Positions 8,041 to 16,348 of a stretch of 58,948 bases of DNA are shown here, in pieces. Both the position numbers and the translations under genes were made by a program. How positions within the stretch are numbered: position 1 is the stretch's first letter; each line of letters begins with the position of its first letter. The stretch spans positions 1 to 58,948 of the forward strand of contig SHBR01000008.1 in NCBI GenBank assembly GCA_004212795.1, read 5' to 3'. The notes beneath the pieces were generated by a model. The model was given only the letters and a program-made list of their open reading frames with translations. It did not search any database and was not told the origin of the DNA. The stretch comes from Candidatus Thioglobus sp. (GTDB taxonomy: Bacteria; Pseudomonadota; Gammaproteobacteria; Arenicellales; UBA868).

Positions 8041-9663
8041 CTATTGCGCTTCGGCGCGCGCTCTGAGTTTAAATTTTTGGATTTTTCCCGTTGATGTTTT
8101 GGGTAGATCACCAAAAATGATGTGCTTCGGGGTTTTGAACTTGGCGAGTTGAGTTCGACAGAATTCAATTAATTCCGCGGCAGTTGTGTCCGAATTATTT
8201 CTGAGCGTCACAAAAGCACATGGCACTTCACCCCAGTGTTCATCGGACTTTGCAACCACTGCGGCTTCTAGGACATCCTTGTGACGATAAAGGGTATCTT
8301 CGATTTCGATTGATGAAATATTTTCGCCACCCGAAATAATAATATCTTTGGCGCGGTCTTTAAGCTGGATATATTGATCGGGATGCATGACGCCGAGGTC
8401 TCCCGAGTGAAACCAGCCTCCAGCGAACGCTTCTTTTGTCGCAAGCTCATTTTTTAAATAGCCTTTCATGACGATATTGCCTCGGAACATGGTTTCTCCG
8501 AGATCAGTTGCGTCGGGTTTCACCGACGCCATGGTTTCAGGATTCATAATCTGGAGGTCTTCGAGGGCGTGATAGGGAACGCCTTGACGGGCTTTAGTAT
8601 TCGCTTGATCCTCAGGGGGCAAGTTGTCCCAATTCGGGTGCCATGCACAGATTACAGCAGGGCCGTAAGTTTCCGTTAGCCCATACACGTGAGTCATCTT
8701 AAAGCCGTCTTCTTCCATTGCGGTTAGAACGCTCGGCGGGGGCGGTGCGGCAGCGGTCATCACATTGACGGTGTGCGAGAAGGATTTTCGGTCGATGTCT
8801 TTGGCATTGACCAATAGATTTAGGATGATTGGTGCTCCGCAGAAATGAGAAACCTGGTTTTCAGCAATGGCACTGAAAATAGCGTCAGCTGAAACATTAC
8901 GAAGGCAAATGCTGGTCCCTCCGAGCGCGGCCAGCGTCCACGGGAAGCACCAGCCATTGCAGTGAAACATCGGTAATGTCCACAGGTAGACGGGATGATG
9001 CGCCATGTTCCAGCCGACGATATTGCTGATGGCATTTAGATAGGCACCGCGATGGTGGTAGACCACGCCTTTCGGGTTGCCGGTCGTACCGGATGTGTAG
9101 TTGAGGGCAATTGCGTCCCATTCATCGTCGGGCAAGGAAATTTCAAAATCAGGATCACCACTGGCCAGAAAATCGTCATAGTTGATTTGACCGATCGATT
9201 CCCCGCCCGGACCCTCCGGATCATGGACATCGATTACCAGGAGATCCCGGGGCGTATTTTTGAGGACCGATCGCATGAGCGGGGAAAATTCACTATCTGT
9301 GATGACGGCTTTGGCCTCGCCATGTTCAAGGATGAACGACAGTGTGGCAGCATCTAGCCGGGTATTTAGTGCGTTAAGAACCGCCCCGGCCATTGGGACA
9401 CCAAAATGCGCTTCAAAAATTGCGGGCGTGTTAGGTGCAATTATTGCTACGGTGTCACCACGACCAATACCGCGTTTGACCAACGCGCTGGCAAGGCGTC
9501 GACAGCGTTCGGTTGTTTGACGCCAGGAATAGGACAGTTTTCCATGGATGACGGCAGGGTGGTCTGGATACACGCGTTCGACCCTGCTCAGGAGACTCAG
9601 TGGGGTTAACGGCACGTAATTGGCCTGATTCCGGTCTAACCCCTGCTCGTAAATATTAGTCAT
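8041..9663 (-). CDS. AMP-dependent acyl-CoA synthetase (ligase)
   Basis: A 540-residue ANL-superfamily ligase that forms an acyl-AMP and then an acyl-CoA. The P-loop-like motif YTSGTTGNPKGV lies near residue 177, the A5 region in HVYGLTETYGP, the A7 hinge in WFHSGDLG, the A8 motif in LKDRAKDIIISGGENIS, and the catalytic Lys in KTSTGKIQKF near the C-terminus. I start at the ATG at 9663 because GAAGGACAG precedes it; a longer reading frame adds 47 residues (to 9804) without homology-like character and would cross the phaC promoter. Relatives of this length include medium-chain ligases and the methylmercaptopropionate ligase DmdB, and the acyl substrate is undetermined. It is divergent from phaC and co-directional with the VOC gene. 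Confidence 0.9.
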   Translation of the reverse strand: MTNIYEQGLDRNQANYVPLTPLSLLSRVERVYPDHPAVIHGKLSYSWRQTTERCRRLASALVKRGIGRGDTVAIIAPNTPAIFEAHFGVPMAGAVLNALNTRLDAATLSFILEHGEAKAVITDSEFSPLMRSVLKNTPRDLLVIDVHDPEGPGGESIGQINYDDFLASGDPDFEISLPDDEWDAIALNYTSGTTGNPKGVVYHHRGAYLNAISNIVGWNMAHHPVYLWTLPMFHCNGWCFPWTLAALGGTSICLRNVSADAIFSAIAENQVSHFCGAPIILNLLVNAKDIDRKSFSHTVNVMTAAAPPPPSVLTAMEEDGFKMTHVYGLTETYGPAVICAWHPNWDNLPPEDQANTKARQGVPYHALEDLQIMNPETMASVKPDATDLGETMFRGNIVMKGYLKNELATKEAFAGGWFHSGDLGVMHPDQYIQLKDRAKDIIISGGENISSIEIEDTLYRHKDVLEAAVVAKSDEHWGEVPCAFVTLRNNSDTTAAELIEFCRTQLAKFKTPKHIIFGDLPKTSTGKIQKFKLRARAEAQ

Positions 9664-9730
9664 GATCTGTCCTTCGGTAAAAACGGGGAGGATAATAACC
9701 CAATGACAATAGCAGACGCGATGCCTTCGC

Positions 9731-9759
9731 TTGATATTAAGGTGCTTTGAAATTACAAT
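9731..9759 (+). promoter_or_regulatory. Sigma-70-type promoter of the PHA synthase gene
   Basis: TTGATA (9731-9736) and TACAAT (9754-9759) are each one base from the consensus and are separated by exactly 17 bases. Transcription would start near 9766, about 23 bases before the GTG start of phaC. The promoter sits in the 125-base divergent gap shared with the acyl-CoA ligase gene. Confidence 0.6.
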
Positions 9760-9773
9760 GTTGCACTGCAACA
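9759..9773. promoter_or_regulatory. 15-bp TGC-rich palindrome overlapping the phaC promoter (candidate operator)
   Basis: TGTTGCA-C-TGCAACA is a perfect palindrome with 7-bp arms around one central base. It overlaps the last base of the predicted -10 box and covers the expected start site, the classic position for a repressor. TGC-rich palindromes are known for PhaR, the PHA-responsive repressor of granule genes in some Alphaproteobacteria, so a PhaR-like regulator is a reasonable guess. No such regulator gene is in the window. Confidence 0.5.
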
Positions 9774-9788
9774 ATTTAGGGCAAAATC

Positions 9789-11588
9789 GTGGACAAAAAG
9801 CCAAAAATGACGAGCGATGCTCCTGAGCTGGCGCTCAGCGAGTTAATGCAGACCGTGGCCGTATCGACCCAGCGACTAATGACTGACTTTTTAGCGAATC
9901 AACCCGACGCATTCCAGCGTGGAGTTGATCAATACAAGTTGGGTGACGAATTTTTAAAACGCATGAGTGAAGTCTGGCTTGATCCCGCTACGGCGATCGA
10001 CGCTAATGTTAGTTTCTGGAAGGACGCATTTGACCTTTGGGGACGGGCATTAAACGACGAACTCGGCGTTTCAGGTAATGAAGTGGTAGCGCCAGAGAGG
10101 GATGATTACCGGTTTCGCAGTAAGCGTTGGACCGAGGACCAGATTTTCGATTTTATTAAACAGTCGTACTTGCTCGTCGCCCGGTACGTCATGACCTCCG
10201 TGGACTCGGTTAAAGGCCTAGATGTAAAAAAGAAAACCCAAATTGATTTCTTTATCCAGCAGTATATTGATGCCATGGCGCCCACCAACTTTATTCTCAC
10301 GAATCCTGACGTGCTGCGCAGGACGATAGAATCGGATGGTCAAAATCTTTTAAAAGGTTTTCAGAATATCCTTGCGGACCTTGAGCGAGGAGAGGGCCAG
10401 TTAAAAACTCAAATGGTTGACGCTGATGCTTTTGAGCTTGGGAAAAATGTTGCGGTGACCCCAGGTAAGATTATTTATCAAAATGATCTGATTCAGTTGA
10501 TCCAATATGAGCCAACAACATCGAAAGTGAATCGCACTCCGCTTTTGATCGTCCCCCCCTGGATAAATAAATACTACATCCTCGATTTACAACCAAAAAA
10601 TTCATTGATCGGATGGTTGGTCGCGCACGGCCACACCGTGTTTGTGATTTCCTGGATCAATCCTGATCGCAATTTGGCCGAGAAAGGATTCGATGATTAT
10701 CTGCTCGAAGGACCTCTGGCAGCGCTTGATACGATCGAGAAAATTACAGGCGCCTCTGAAACAAACACAATCGGCTACTGTCTCGGCGGTACCCTTTTGT
10801 CGGCAACGTTGGCCTATCTTTCCGCAATTGGAGAAAGCGATCGCGTTGCGAGTGCGACTTTTTTGGCGACGATGATTGACTTTGAAAACCCGGGAGATCT
10901 TGGCGTTTTTATTGACCACGGGCAAGTGACCAATCTCGAAAAAAGAATGAATCAGGATGGCTATCTCGACGGTAGTGACATGGCGACCACCTTTAATATG
11001 CTTCGCGCCAACGATTTGATCTGGTCTTTCGTGGTCAACCGTTATCTGATGGGAGACAAGCCTCCCGCATTTGATCTTTTGTATTGGAACTCAGATTCCA
11101 CGCGTATGCCGGCAAAAATGCATAGTCAGTATCTACGGAAAATGTACCTCGAAAATAGTTTTAAGGAACCTGGCGGCATGATTCTGGCAGGAATTCCGCT
11201 CGACATATCGTCAATTAAAAATCCGGCTTTTTTTCTCGGGACCGTTGATGATCATATCGCACCCTGGAAATCGACTTATAGCGGCGCATCGCTTTTTAAG
11301 GGGCCGACAAAGTTCGTGTTGTCAGGGTCTGGTCATATAGCGGGAGTGGTTAATCCCCCGGCGGCCAATAAATATGGGTATTGGAGTAGCCGCGAGAGGC
11401 CAAAAGGGGATCCCGATAACTGGTATCAGAAAGCCACATTAAAAGAAGGGTCGTGGTGGCCCCACTGGCAACGATGGATTACTAAATACGCTGGATCAAA
11501 AGTGGCGCCTCGAAAGCCGGGACGCAAAAAAAATTTTCCGGCCCTCGAAGCTGCGCCCGGAAGCTACGCGGCGCGGCGTTTCGATTAG
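9789..11588 (+). CDS. phaC: Class I poly(3-hydroxyalkanoate) synthase
   Basis: This enzyme polymerises short-chain 3-hydroxyacyl-CoAs into storage polyester at the granule surface. At 599 residues it matches class I PhaC. The lipase-like box GYCLGG holds the nucleophile C331; the other catalytic residues are D487 or D488 (GTVDDHIAPW) and H516 (GSGHIAG), with spacings close to the C319/D480/H508 triad of Cupriavidus. The N-terminal 200 residues are the usual helical region with WLDPATAIDAN. The GTG start has an AGGG about 8 bases upstream and lies about 23 bases after the predicted start site. Phasin, phaA and phaB are not adjacent, so precursor supply must come from elsewhere. It is divergent from the acyl-CoA ligase gene. 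Confidence 0.95.
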   Translation: MDKKPKMTSDAPELALSELMQTVAVSTQRLMTDFLANQPDAFQRGVDQYKLGDEFLKRMSEVWLDPATAIDANVSFWKDAFDLWGRALNDELGVSGNEVVAPERDDYRFRSKRWTEDQIFDFIKQSYLLVARYVMTSVDSVKGLDVKKKTQIDFFIQQYIDAMAPTNFILTNPDVLRRTIESDGQNLLKGFQNILADLERGEGQLKTQMVDADAFELGKNVAVTPGKIIYQNDLIQLIQYEPTTSKVNRTPLLIVPPWINKYYILDLQPKNSLIGWLVAHGHTVFVISWINPDRNLAEKGFDDYLLEGPLAALDTIEKITGASETNTIGYCLGGTLLSATLAYLSAIGESDRVASATFLATMIDFENPGDLGVFIDHGQVTNLEKRMNQDGYLDGSDMATTFNMLRANDLIWSFVVNRYLMGDKPPAFDLLYWNSDSTRMPAKMHSQYLRKMYLENSFKEPGGMILAGIPLDISSIKNPAFFLGTVDDHIAPWKSTYSGASLFKGPTKFVLSGSGHIAGVVNPPAANKYGYWSSRERPKGDPDNWYQKATLKEGSWWPHWQRWITKYAGSKVAPRKPGRKKNFPALEAAPGSYAARRFD

Positions 11589-11606
11589 ACGCCATGATGC
11601 GGGTTG

Positions 11607-12179
11607 CTATCGACGTCGCCAAAAAACCCGCGTGCCTTTGCCCCGCCATTTCGGATCATCATATGAACACCCAGTCCAGCCTAATCCTGGCAAAGAGCCA
11701 ATAACGGAGTCATTAGACCAGTTGTAGGATTTTGAAAACAGATCGGCAGCGCCGTAGTTATCCATCACGAGGACCTCGAGTTGATCGCCGGCTCGAGCGG
11801 CTAGAATTTCCTGAAGCTGATCGCGGTCATAGCCATCGTCCGGATCAACCGACAGTACGGTGCAGGCACCCAGCCGTCTGGCGATTTGAAGCACTTGACC
11901 AGGGTCGGATTCAGCAATCATATGAGCGTTATTGATGTTGCGAACAGAGGCTTCTTGGATCACTGAATCGGCCCATTCTAGATTCGGTTCGATGCCAATG
12001 ACGGATTGAGCTCGTCGGGCAAAAAAGAGAGTTGACCCGCCCGTGCCGACTTCAATCACGTTATCGGTTGGCTTCACTAATTCATCAAGGCGTTTCACTG
12101 CGCCGGGCGTCATCCACGGCACTTCGTACTCCATGGCAAATCCGCCACTGACATAATTATCAGGAATCCGTACGGTCAT
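11607..12179 (-). CDS. Class I SAM-dependent methyltransferase-like protein
   Basis: A 190-residue Rossmann-like protein. Motif I is VIEVGTGGSTLFF near residues 41-53, followed by the acidic end of strand beta-2 (VIGIEPN), and a motif IV-like LEVLMDNYG replaces the usual D-P-P-Y/F. This is the pattern of small class I methyltransferases, but the acceptor cannot be told and a non-catalytic role is possible. It is the last gene of a six-gene - strand operon and starts 11 bases after the stop of the ABC permease gene. It may modify the transported compound or be a passenger. Confidence 0.6.
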   Translation of the reverse strand: MTVRIPDNYVSGGFAMEYEVPWMTPGAVKRLDELVKPTDNVIEVGTGGSTLFFARRAQSVIGIEPNLEWADSVIQEASVRNINNAHMIAESDPGQVLQIARRLGACTVLSVDPDDGYDRDQLQEILAARAGDQLEVLVMDNYGAADLFSKSYNWSNDSVIGSLPGLGWTGCSYDDPKWRGKGTRVFWRRR

Positions 12180-12190
12180 CGTTTGTTTCT

Positions 12191-13423
12191 CTAGTTTTTG
12201 TAAGGGTCTGCAGCATCTCTAAGTCCGTCGCCAAAAAAATTAAATGCCAGAATAATAACAATGACGGGTACGACCGGCAGCATCAGCCAGGGATATAGTG
12301 CGACTACGTTGATATTTTGCGCTTCGTTTAATAATACGCCCCAGCTCGTGATGGGCGGTCTTAAGCCGAGACCGAGAAAGCTGAGCGCGGTCTCACCGAG
12401 GATCATTCCCGGAATTGAAAGGGAAGCGGAGGCGATCAAGTGACTCATAAAACCGGGGAGTAAGTGTCGCCCAATAATTCTCCCTGGTTTCGCACCCATT
12501 AGCTGAGCAGCAGTGCAATAGTCTTCCTCGCGAAGCGCCATCAGCTTGGATCGTACCGCACGCGCAAGGCCCGTCCAGTCCAACAAGGCGAGGATTATGG
12601 TGATGCCGAGAAAAATGAGCAACGGACTCCAGGTGACCGGCAAGACGGCGGAGAGTGCCATCCATAATGGGATTTCCGGAAAAGAGCGAAGCACTTCAAT
12701 TAACCGTTGAACCAGTGCGTCGACCCAACCGCCAAAGTATCCAGCTAACCCTCCGATCACAATTCCCAAAAAGAAACTCACTGCGATGCCAACGAGCCCG
12801 ATGGTTAATGAGATTCTCGACCCATAAATGATCCGCGAAAGGAGGTCACGTCCTAATCGATCAGTACCGAGAAGGAATAGCTCGCCTGCTTGCGGCTTTG
12901 ATATAAATGAATAGGCCGGCGTCGGATTGAGGGAGTCGATTCCAGGGTCATATTTCAAAGTGTCGGCCGAGGGGCATACAAAATGAAATCGTGATTCGAC
13001 TAGCCCCCAGAACCGATAAGCGTCACCTGAGCAGAAAAACCGAATTGGCTGGATTTTGTTCTTATCGGGACTGAACTCACGTTTAAGCGTGTTCATATCC
13101 AGCTTGAAGTTATAGCCATAGACAAACGGACCGATGAATTTTCCTTCATGAAACAGGTGAATTGCTTGCGGTGGCGCATGAATAAAACGGGTCCGCGTGT
13201 GAAGATCGTAGGGCGCAAACCATTCGGCCAGAGCGGCTACCAGGTAAAAAAGAAGAAGAATGAATCCCGAAATAAGCGCGAGCCGATGTTTTTTAAGCTT
13301 CCACCACATCAATCGCCACTGCGATGCAAGATATAAAGATTCCTGATCTTTAGAGAGTTTTTCGACCGAGTACGGATCAAACGGCTCTTCAGACACGAAA
13401 TGGCGAGGCGTGGATTGCTTCAC
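12191..13423 (-). CDS. ABC transporter permease, DppC/OppC type, with large periplasmic insertion
   Basis: A 410-residue inner-membrane permease for peptides, opines or similar solutes. TM1 is around residues 47-70. An unusually long segment of roughly 140 residues, presumably periplasmic, then precedes the GTDRLGRDLLSR motif that opens the core of DppC-type permeases. The remaining helices and the EAA loop (ARAVRSKLMALREEDYCTAAQLMGA) are normal. The common OppC/DppC length is about 300, so the extra length is this insert plus an N-terminal cytosolic tail. YejE-like permeases share the elongated layout. Its ATG overlaps the stop of the upstream permease gene in an ATGA arrangement, so the two are translationally coupled. 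Confidence 0.9.
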   Translation of the reverse strand: MKQSTPRHFVSEEPFDPYSVEKLSKDQESLYLASQWRLMWWKLKKHRLALISGFILLLFYLVAALAEWFAPYDLHTRTRFIHAPPQAIHLFHEGKFIGPFVYGYNFKLDMNTLKREFSPDKNKIQPIRFFCSGDAYRFWGLVESRFHFVCPSADTLKYDPGIDSLNPTPAYSFISKPQAGELFLLGTDRLGRDLLSRIIYGSRISLTIGLVGIAVSFFLGIVIGGLAGYFGGWVDALVQRLIEVLRSFPEIPLWMALSAVLPVTWSPLLIFLGITIILALLDWTGLARAVRSKLMALREEDYCTAAQLMGAKPGRIIGRHLLPGFMSHLIASASLSIPGMILGETALSFLGLGLRPPITSWGVLLNEAQNINVVALYPWLMLPVVPVIVIILAFNFFGDGLRDAADPYKN

Positions 13424-14418
13424 TTTGATATCGACCCTTGAAGGCGGATCCGTGGATCCAGAACAGCAAGAAGAAGATCTGAGACCAGCATGCCCAATAC
13501 GGTCAGAATCGCAAGAAACATTAAAAAAGAACCTGCTAAATACATATCCTGGCTTTGCAGCGAGGCGATCAATAACGGCCCGGTCGTAGGCAGCGAGAGA
13601 ACAACAGCGGTCACTTCAGCTCCGGAGATAATACTGGGAAGCAGATTGCCAATGTCTGCGACAAAAAAATTGAGCGCCATGCGAAGTGGATATTTGCGCA
13701 ATAACTTGCCCGGCGGCAAACCCTTGGCTTTACCTGTGGTGACATACTGTTTTCCTAACTCATCTAACAGGTTTGCGCGCAGGCGGCGAATCATCGCTGC
13801 CGTGCCGGAGGTGCCGATCACGATTACCGGAATCCAGAGGTGCTCAAGAATCGAGAACAACTTTTCGCGACTCATGGGTTCGTCGATAAATCTTGGATCC
13901 ATTAATCCGCCGATTGAGGTTCCGAAGTAGACATTAGCGAAATAAAGCATGACCAGTGCCAGTAAGAAGTTTGGTGTTGCGAGCCCAATAAATCCAATAA
14001 ACGTCAATCCATAATCACCCCAACTGTATTGATGGGTCGCGGAGTAGATGCCGATTGGAAACGCGATTAACCAAGTAAAAACGATGGTAACAACCGAAAT
14101 GAGAATGGTCAGGAACATGCGATCACCAATAACATCGTTGACTGGCATATCGTATTCAAAAGAGTAGCCTAGATCGCCCTGCATAAAACCAAAAGCCCAA
14201 TCAAGATATTGCTTCCACATCGGTTGATCGAGCCCATACTGCTCGCGAAGAAACTCAATTTTCTTTTGGTCGATGCTCTCGCCCTGAGCTTGCATCGTTG
14301 CAATATGGCTTTCAAGATAATCACCGGGTGGCAATTGAATAATGACAAACACAATCACACTGATCGCAATCAGTGTTGGAATCATCGTCAGTAATCGTCT
14401 CGTTGAATAGCGAAGCAT
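13420..14418 (-). CDS. ABC transporter permease, DppB/OppB type
   Basis: A 332-residue inner-membrane permease. It begins with the family-typical helix (RRLLTMIPTLIAISVIVFVII) and a periplasmic segment with the EQYGLDQPMWKQYLDW motif. Five more helices follow, and the EAA loop lies around residue 225 (RANLLDELGKQYVTTGKAKG). It forms the channel with the DppC-type subunit encoded immediately downstream (4-base overlap). The substrate-binding protein gene ends 18 bases upstream. The elements of a type I importer for peptides or comparable solutes are therefore complete here: solute receptor, two permeases and a fused ATPase. Confidence 0.92.
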   Translation of the reverse strand: MLRYSTRRLLTMIPTLIAISVIVFVIIQLPPGDYLESHIATMQAQGESIDQKKIEFLREQYGLDQPMWKQYLDWAFGFMQGDLGYSFEYDMPVNDVIGDRMFLTILISVVTIVFTWLIAFPIGIYSATHQYSWGDYGLTFIGFIGLATPNFLLALVMLYFANVYFGTSIGGLMDPRFIDEPMSREKLFSILEHLWIPVIVIGTSGTAAMIRRLRANLLDELGKQYVTTGKAKGLPPGKLLRKYPLRMALNFFVADIGNLLPSIISGAEVTAVVLSLPTTGPLLIASLQSQDMYLAGSFLMFLAILTVLGMLVSDLLLAVLDPRIRLQGSISK

Positions 14419-14436
14419 TAGAGGGATCTCGATGAT

Positions 14437-16329
14437 TTATTGTTCAAGCCAGAACGTGTCTGGTCGATACATTCCAAAATAAGCCCCAGGCGCCCAAGCA
14501 TAAATACCCTCGTCTGGAACATTGCGAAGGCGACCGTCAATCACAATCGGTTGCGGTACAGAATTCACCGTGCCGATGCTGAATACCTGGTCTGCATGAA
14601 TTTTCAGCATCTCCCGCCAGACGTCGGTGCGTTGCGCCTGGTTCGGTGCGCGCCGCCATTGCCCAAGCAGGGCCACTAGTGCTTTGACTTCGGGCAGATC
14701 CGGAGCCTGACCGGTTTGACCGCCGGTCTCAAAAAATTGTCCCCACACCGGCCATTGGGGTTGCGTCTGGTTCGTTGGCGCCAAATCAGTTGGAGGACTG
14801 TTTGAAGTCGGCAGTCCGTTATCAAGACCTGTCCATATCGACATAAGTGCTTCCCCTGAATAAAGTCGTTCTCGAAAGACTTCTCGCTGGGAGGGTTTCG
14901 TGAATATCTTTATGCCCAAGTTCAGCCAGGTATCATGAATAAGCTCCATGACATCGGTTTGCTCTGTGCTTTCGCCCGCAGAATGAACCACAATCTTTAA
15001 TGGTCGTCCACCCGGAAGAAGCCGAAGATTCTCCTCATTGCGGGCAGTCAGGCCAATTTCATCAAGCAGGGCATTAGCCTTATCGGGGTCATATGTGCTC
15101 CAGGCGTTGGCATAGTCGGGGTCAAAAAGAGGGCTTTGCGGGAGCACGGTATTCGCGCTTTGATTCACAATACCAAAGTAAATGACCTCATTGATTTCCG
15201 TCCGATCGATACCCAAAGACAACGCTCTTCGAAACCTGACGTCCCGTAGAAGAGTTTGCCATTCGCTGTCGTTGGTATTGAGATTGGGATAGATCGCGAT
15301 TTGCGACCCGATACCCATTTTCCAAAGCCGGACAACGAAATTATTTCGTTTTTCACCTTCTTTTAAAAAAGGATAATTATCCAATCTTAGATAGCGTGCT
15401 TGAAGGCCAGATTCACCAGCGCCTGTCTTGGCGGGAATGAGTCCTGAACTGGCGATATTGACAATAATCCGATCGAGATACGGAAGCTGCTGATTGCGGG
15501 AATCAACGCGATGAAAGTAAGGGTTTCGTTCAAAGATAAATCGCTCTGATGGAGCAGATGTGATGCACCGCCAAGGCTGCAGAGTTGGCAGATTCGGATT
15601 ATCAAATTTGTATTGATGCCCGTACCGAGTATGTAAACCAGCCCAGTTTCGGACGCCAGCTTCGTCAACCATAGCTTCAAGTTTTTCCGGGTCAACATAT
15701 TCCCCATGAAACTGTTTTAAATAATGAGCGGGAGCGTAAATGTATAACGGTCGAGCCGCTGCGAGAGAAGGCAAGAATAAAGGATTAGGCGCAGGCCATT
15801 CGTATCGAATAGTATGGCGGTCAATAATATCGACTCGCGGTGGACTTCCATTAACAAGTAGATCTTCGGGCAAACCGAAAGGTGAAAGCATTTCGTTATT
15901 TGCGATATCCTCCCAGAAGTACCGAAAATCTTCACTGGTAAACGGTTTACCGTCAGACCAACGGTGTCCAGGTCTCAAATGAAATGTAAAGCGCCGACCC
16001 TCCTCAATATCTACCGCTAGCGCAACGTCGTTTTGTAGTTCAAGTTCAGGATTGAAGCCAACGAGACGCGAATACCCATAAACCGTAAGCATCCGGGTGT
16101 CTTTACTGCTTGCCATTAGTATTTCAATTTCCCCGCCTTGCTGACCAATCGTTTGGCCCAGTGCGGGAAGGTCGATTTTGAGCGGGCTCAAGGGTAGACG
16201 CTGCGCCTCTGGAGGAAGGTCACCGGCGGAGACCCGTTCTGCGAGCAAAGGCGCTTCTGCGTTTGCCACCGCGATAGAACCAATCAACCCGGCTACCAAG
16301 CCGACAATCGCCAGTACTCTGCTATTCAA
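14437..16329 (-). CDS. ABC transporter periplasmic solute-binding protein, family 5
   Basis: An extracytoplasmic receptor of the SBP_bac_5 (peptide/nickel/opine) family, about 630 residues. I chose a TTG at 16329: a strong AGGAG lies about 10 bases upstream, and the resulting N-terminus is a clean signal peptide (hydrophobic core VLAIVGLVAGLIG, cleavage near ANAEA). An ATG at 16359 would add 10 residues but has no ribosome site; the much longer frame to 16623 lies inside the ATPase gene and is rejected. Family features include the FHLRPGHRWSDGKPFTSEDF block and VRFRRALSLGIDRTEI. The start overlaps the 3' end of the ATPase gene by 10 bases or fewer, or abuts it, suggesting coupling. The ligand is unknown. 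Confidence 0.88.
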   Translation of the reverse strand: MNSRVLAIVGLVAGLIGSIAVANAEAPLLAERVSAGDLPPEAQRLPLSPLKIDLPALGQTIGQQGGEIEILMASSKDTRMLTVYGYSRLVGFNPELELQNDVALAVDIEEGRRFTFHLRPGHRWSDGKPFTSEDFRYFWEDIANNEMLSPFGLPEDLLVNGSPPRVDIIDRHTIRYEWPAPNPLFLPSLAAARPLYIYAPAHYLKQFHGEYVDPEKLEAMVDEAGVRNWAGLHTRYGHQYKFDNPNLPTLQPWRCITSAPSERFIFERNPYFHRVDSRNQQLPYLDRIIVNIASSGLIPAKTGAGESGLQARYLRLDNYPFLKEGEKRNNFVVRLWKMGIGSQIAIYPNLNTNDSEWQTLLRDVRFRRALSLGIDRTEINEVIYFGIVNQSANTVLPQSPLFDPDYANAWSTYDPDKANALLDEIGLTARNEENLRLLPGGRPLKIVVHSAGESTEQTDVMELIHDTWLNLGIKIFTKPSQREVFRERLYSGEALMSIWTGLDNGLPTSNSPPTDLAPTNQTQPQWPVWGQFFETGGQTGQAPDLPEVKALVALLGQWRRAPNQAQRTDVWREMLKIHADQVFSIGTVNSVPQPIVIDGRLRNVPDEGIYAWAPGAYFGMYRPDTFWLEQ

Positions 16330-16348
16330 TTTAATCAATCTCCTGAAA

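Noticed and set aside
9664-9804. 47-residue upstream extension of the acyl-CoA ligase
   Set aside because: It would run through the phaC promoter and palindrome, is Cys/His-rich without ligase resemblance, and the internal ATG has a better ribosome site.
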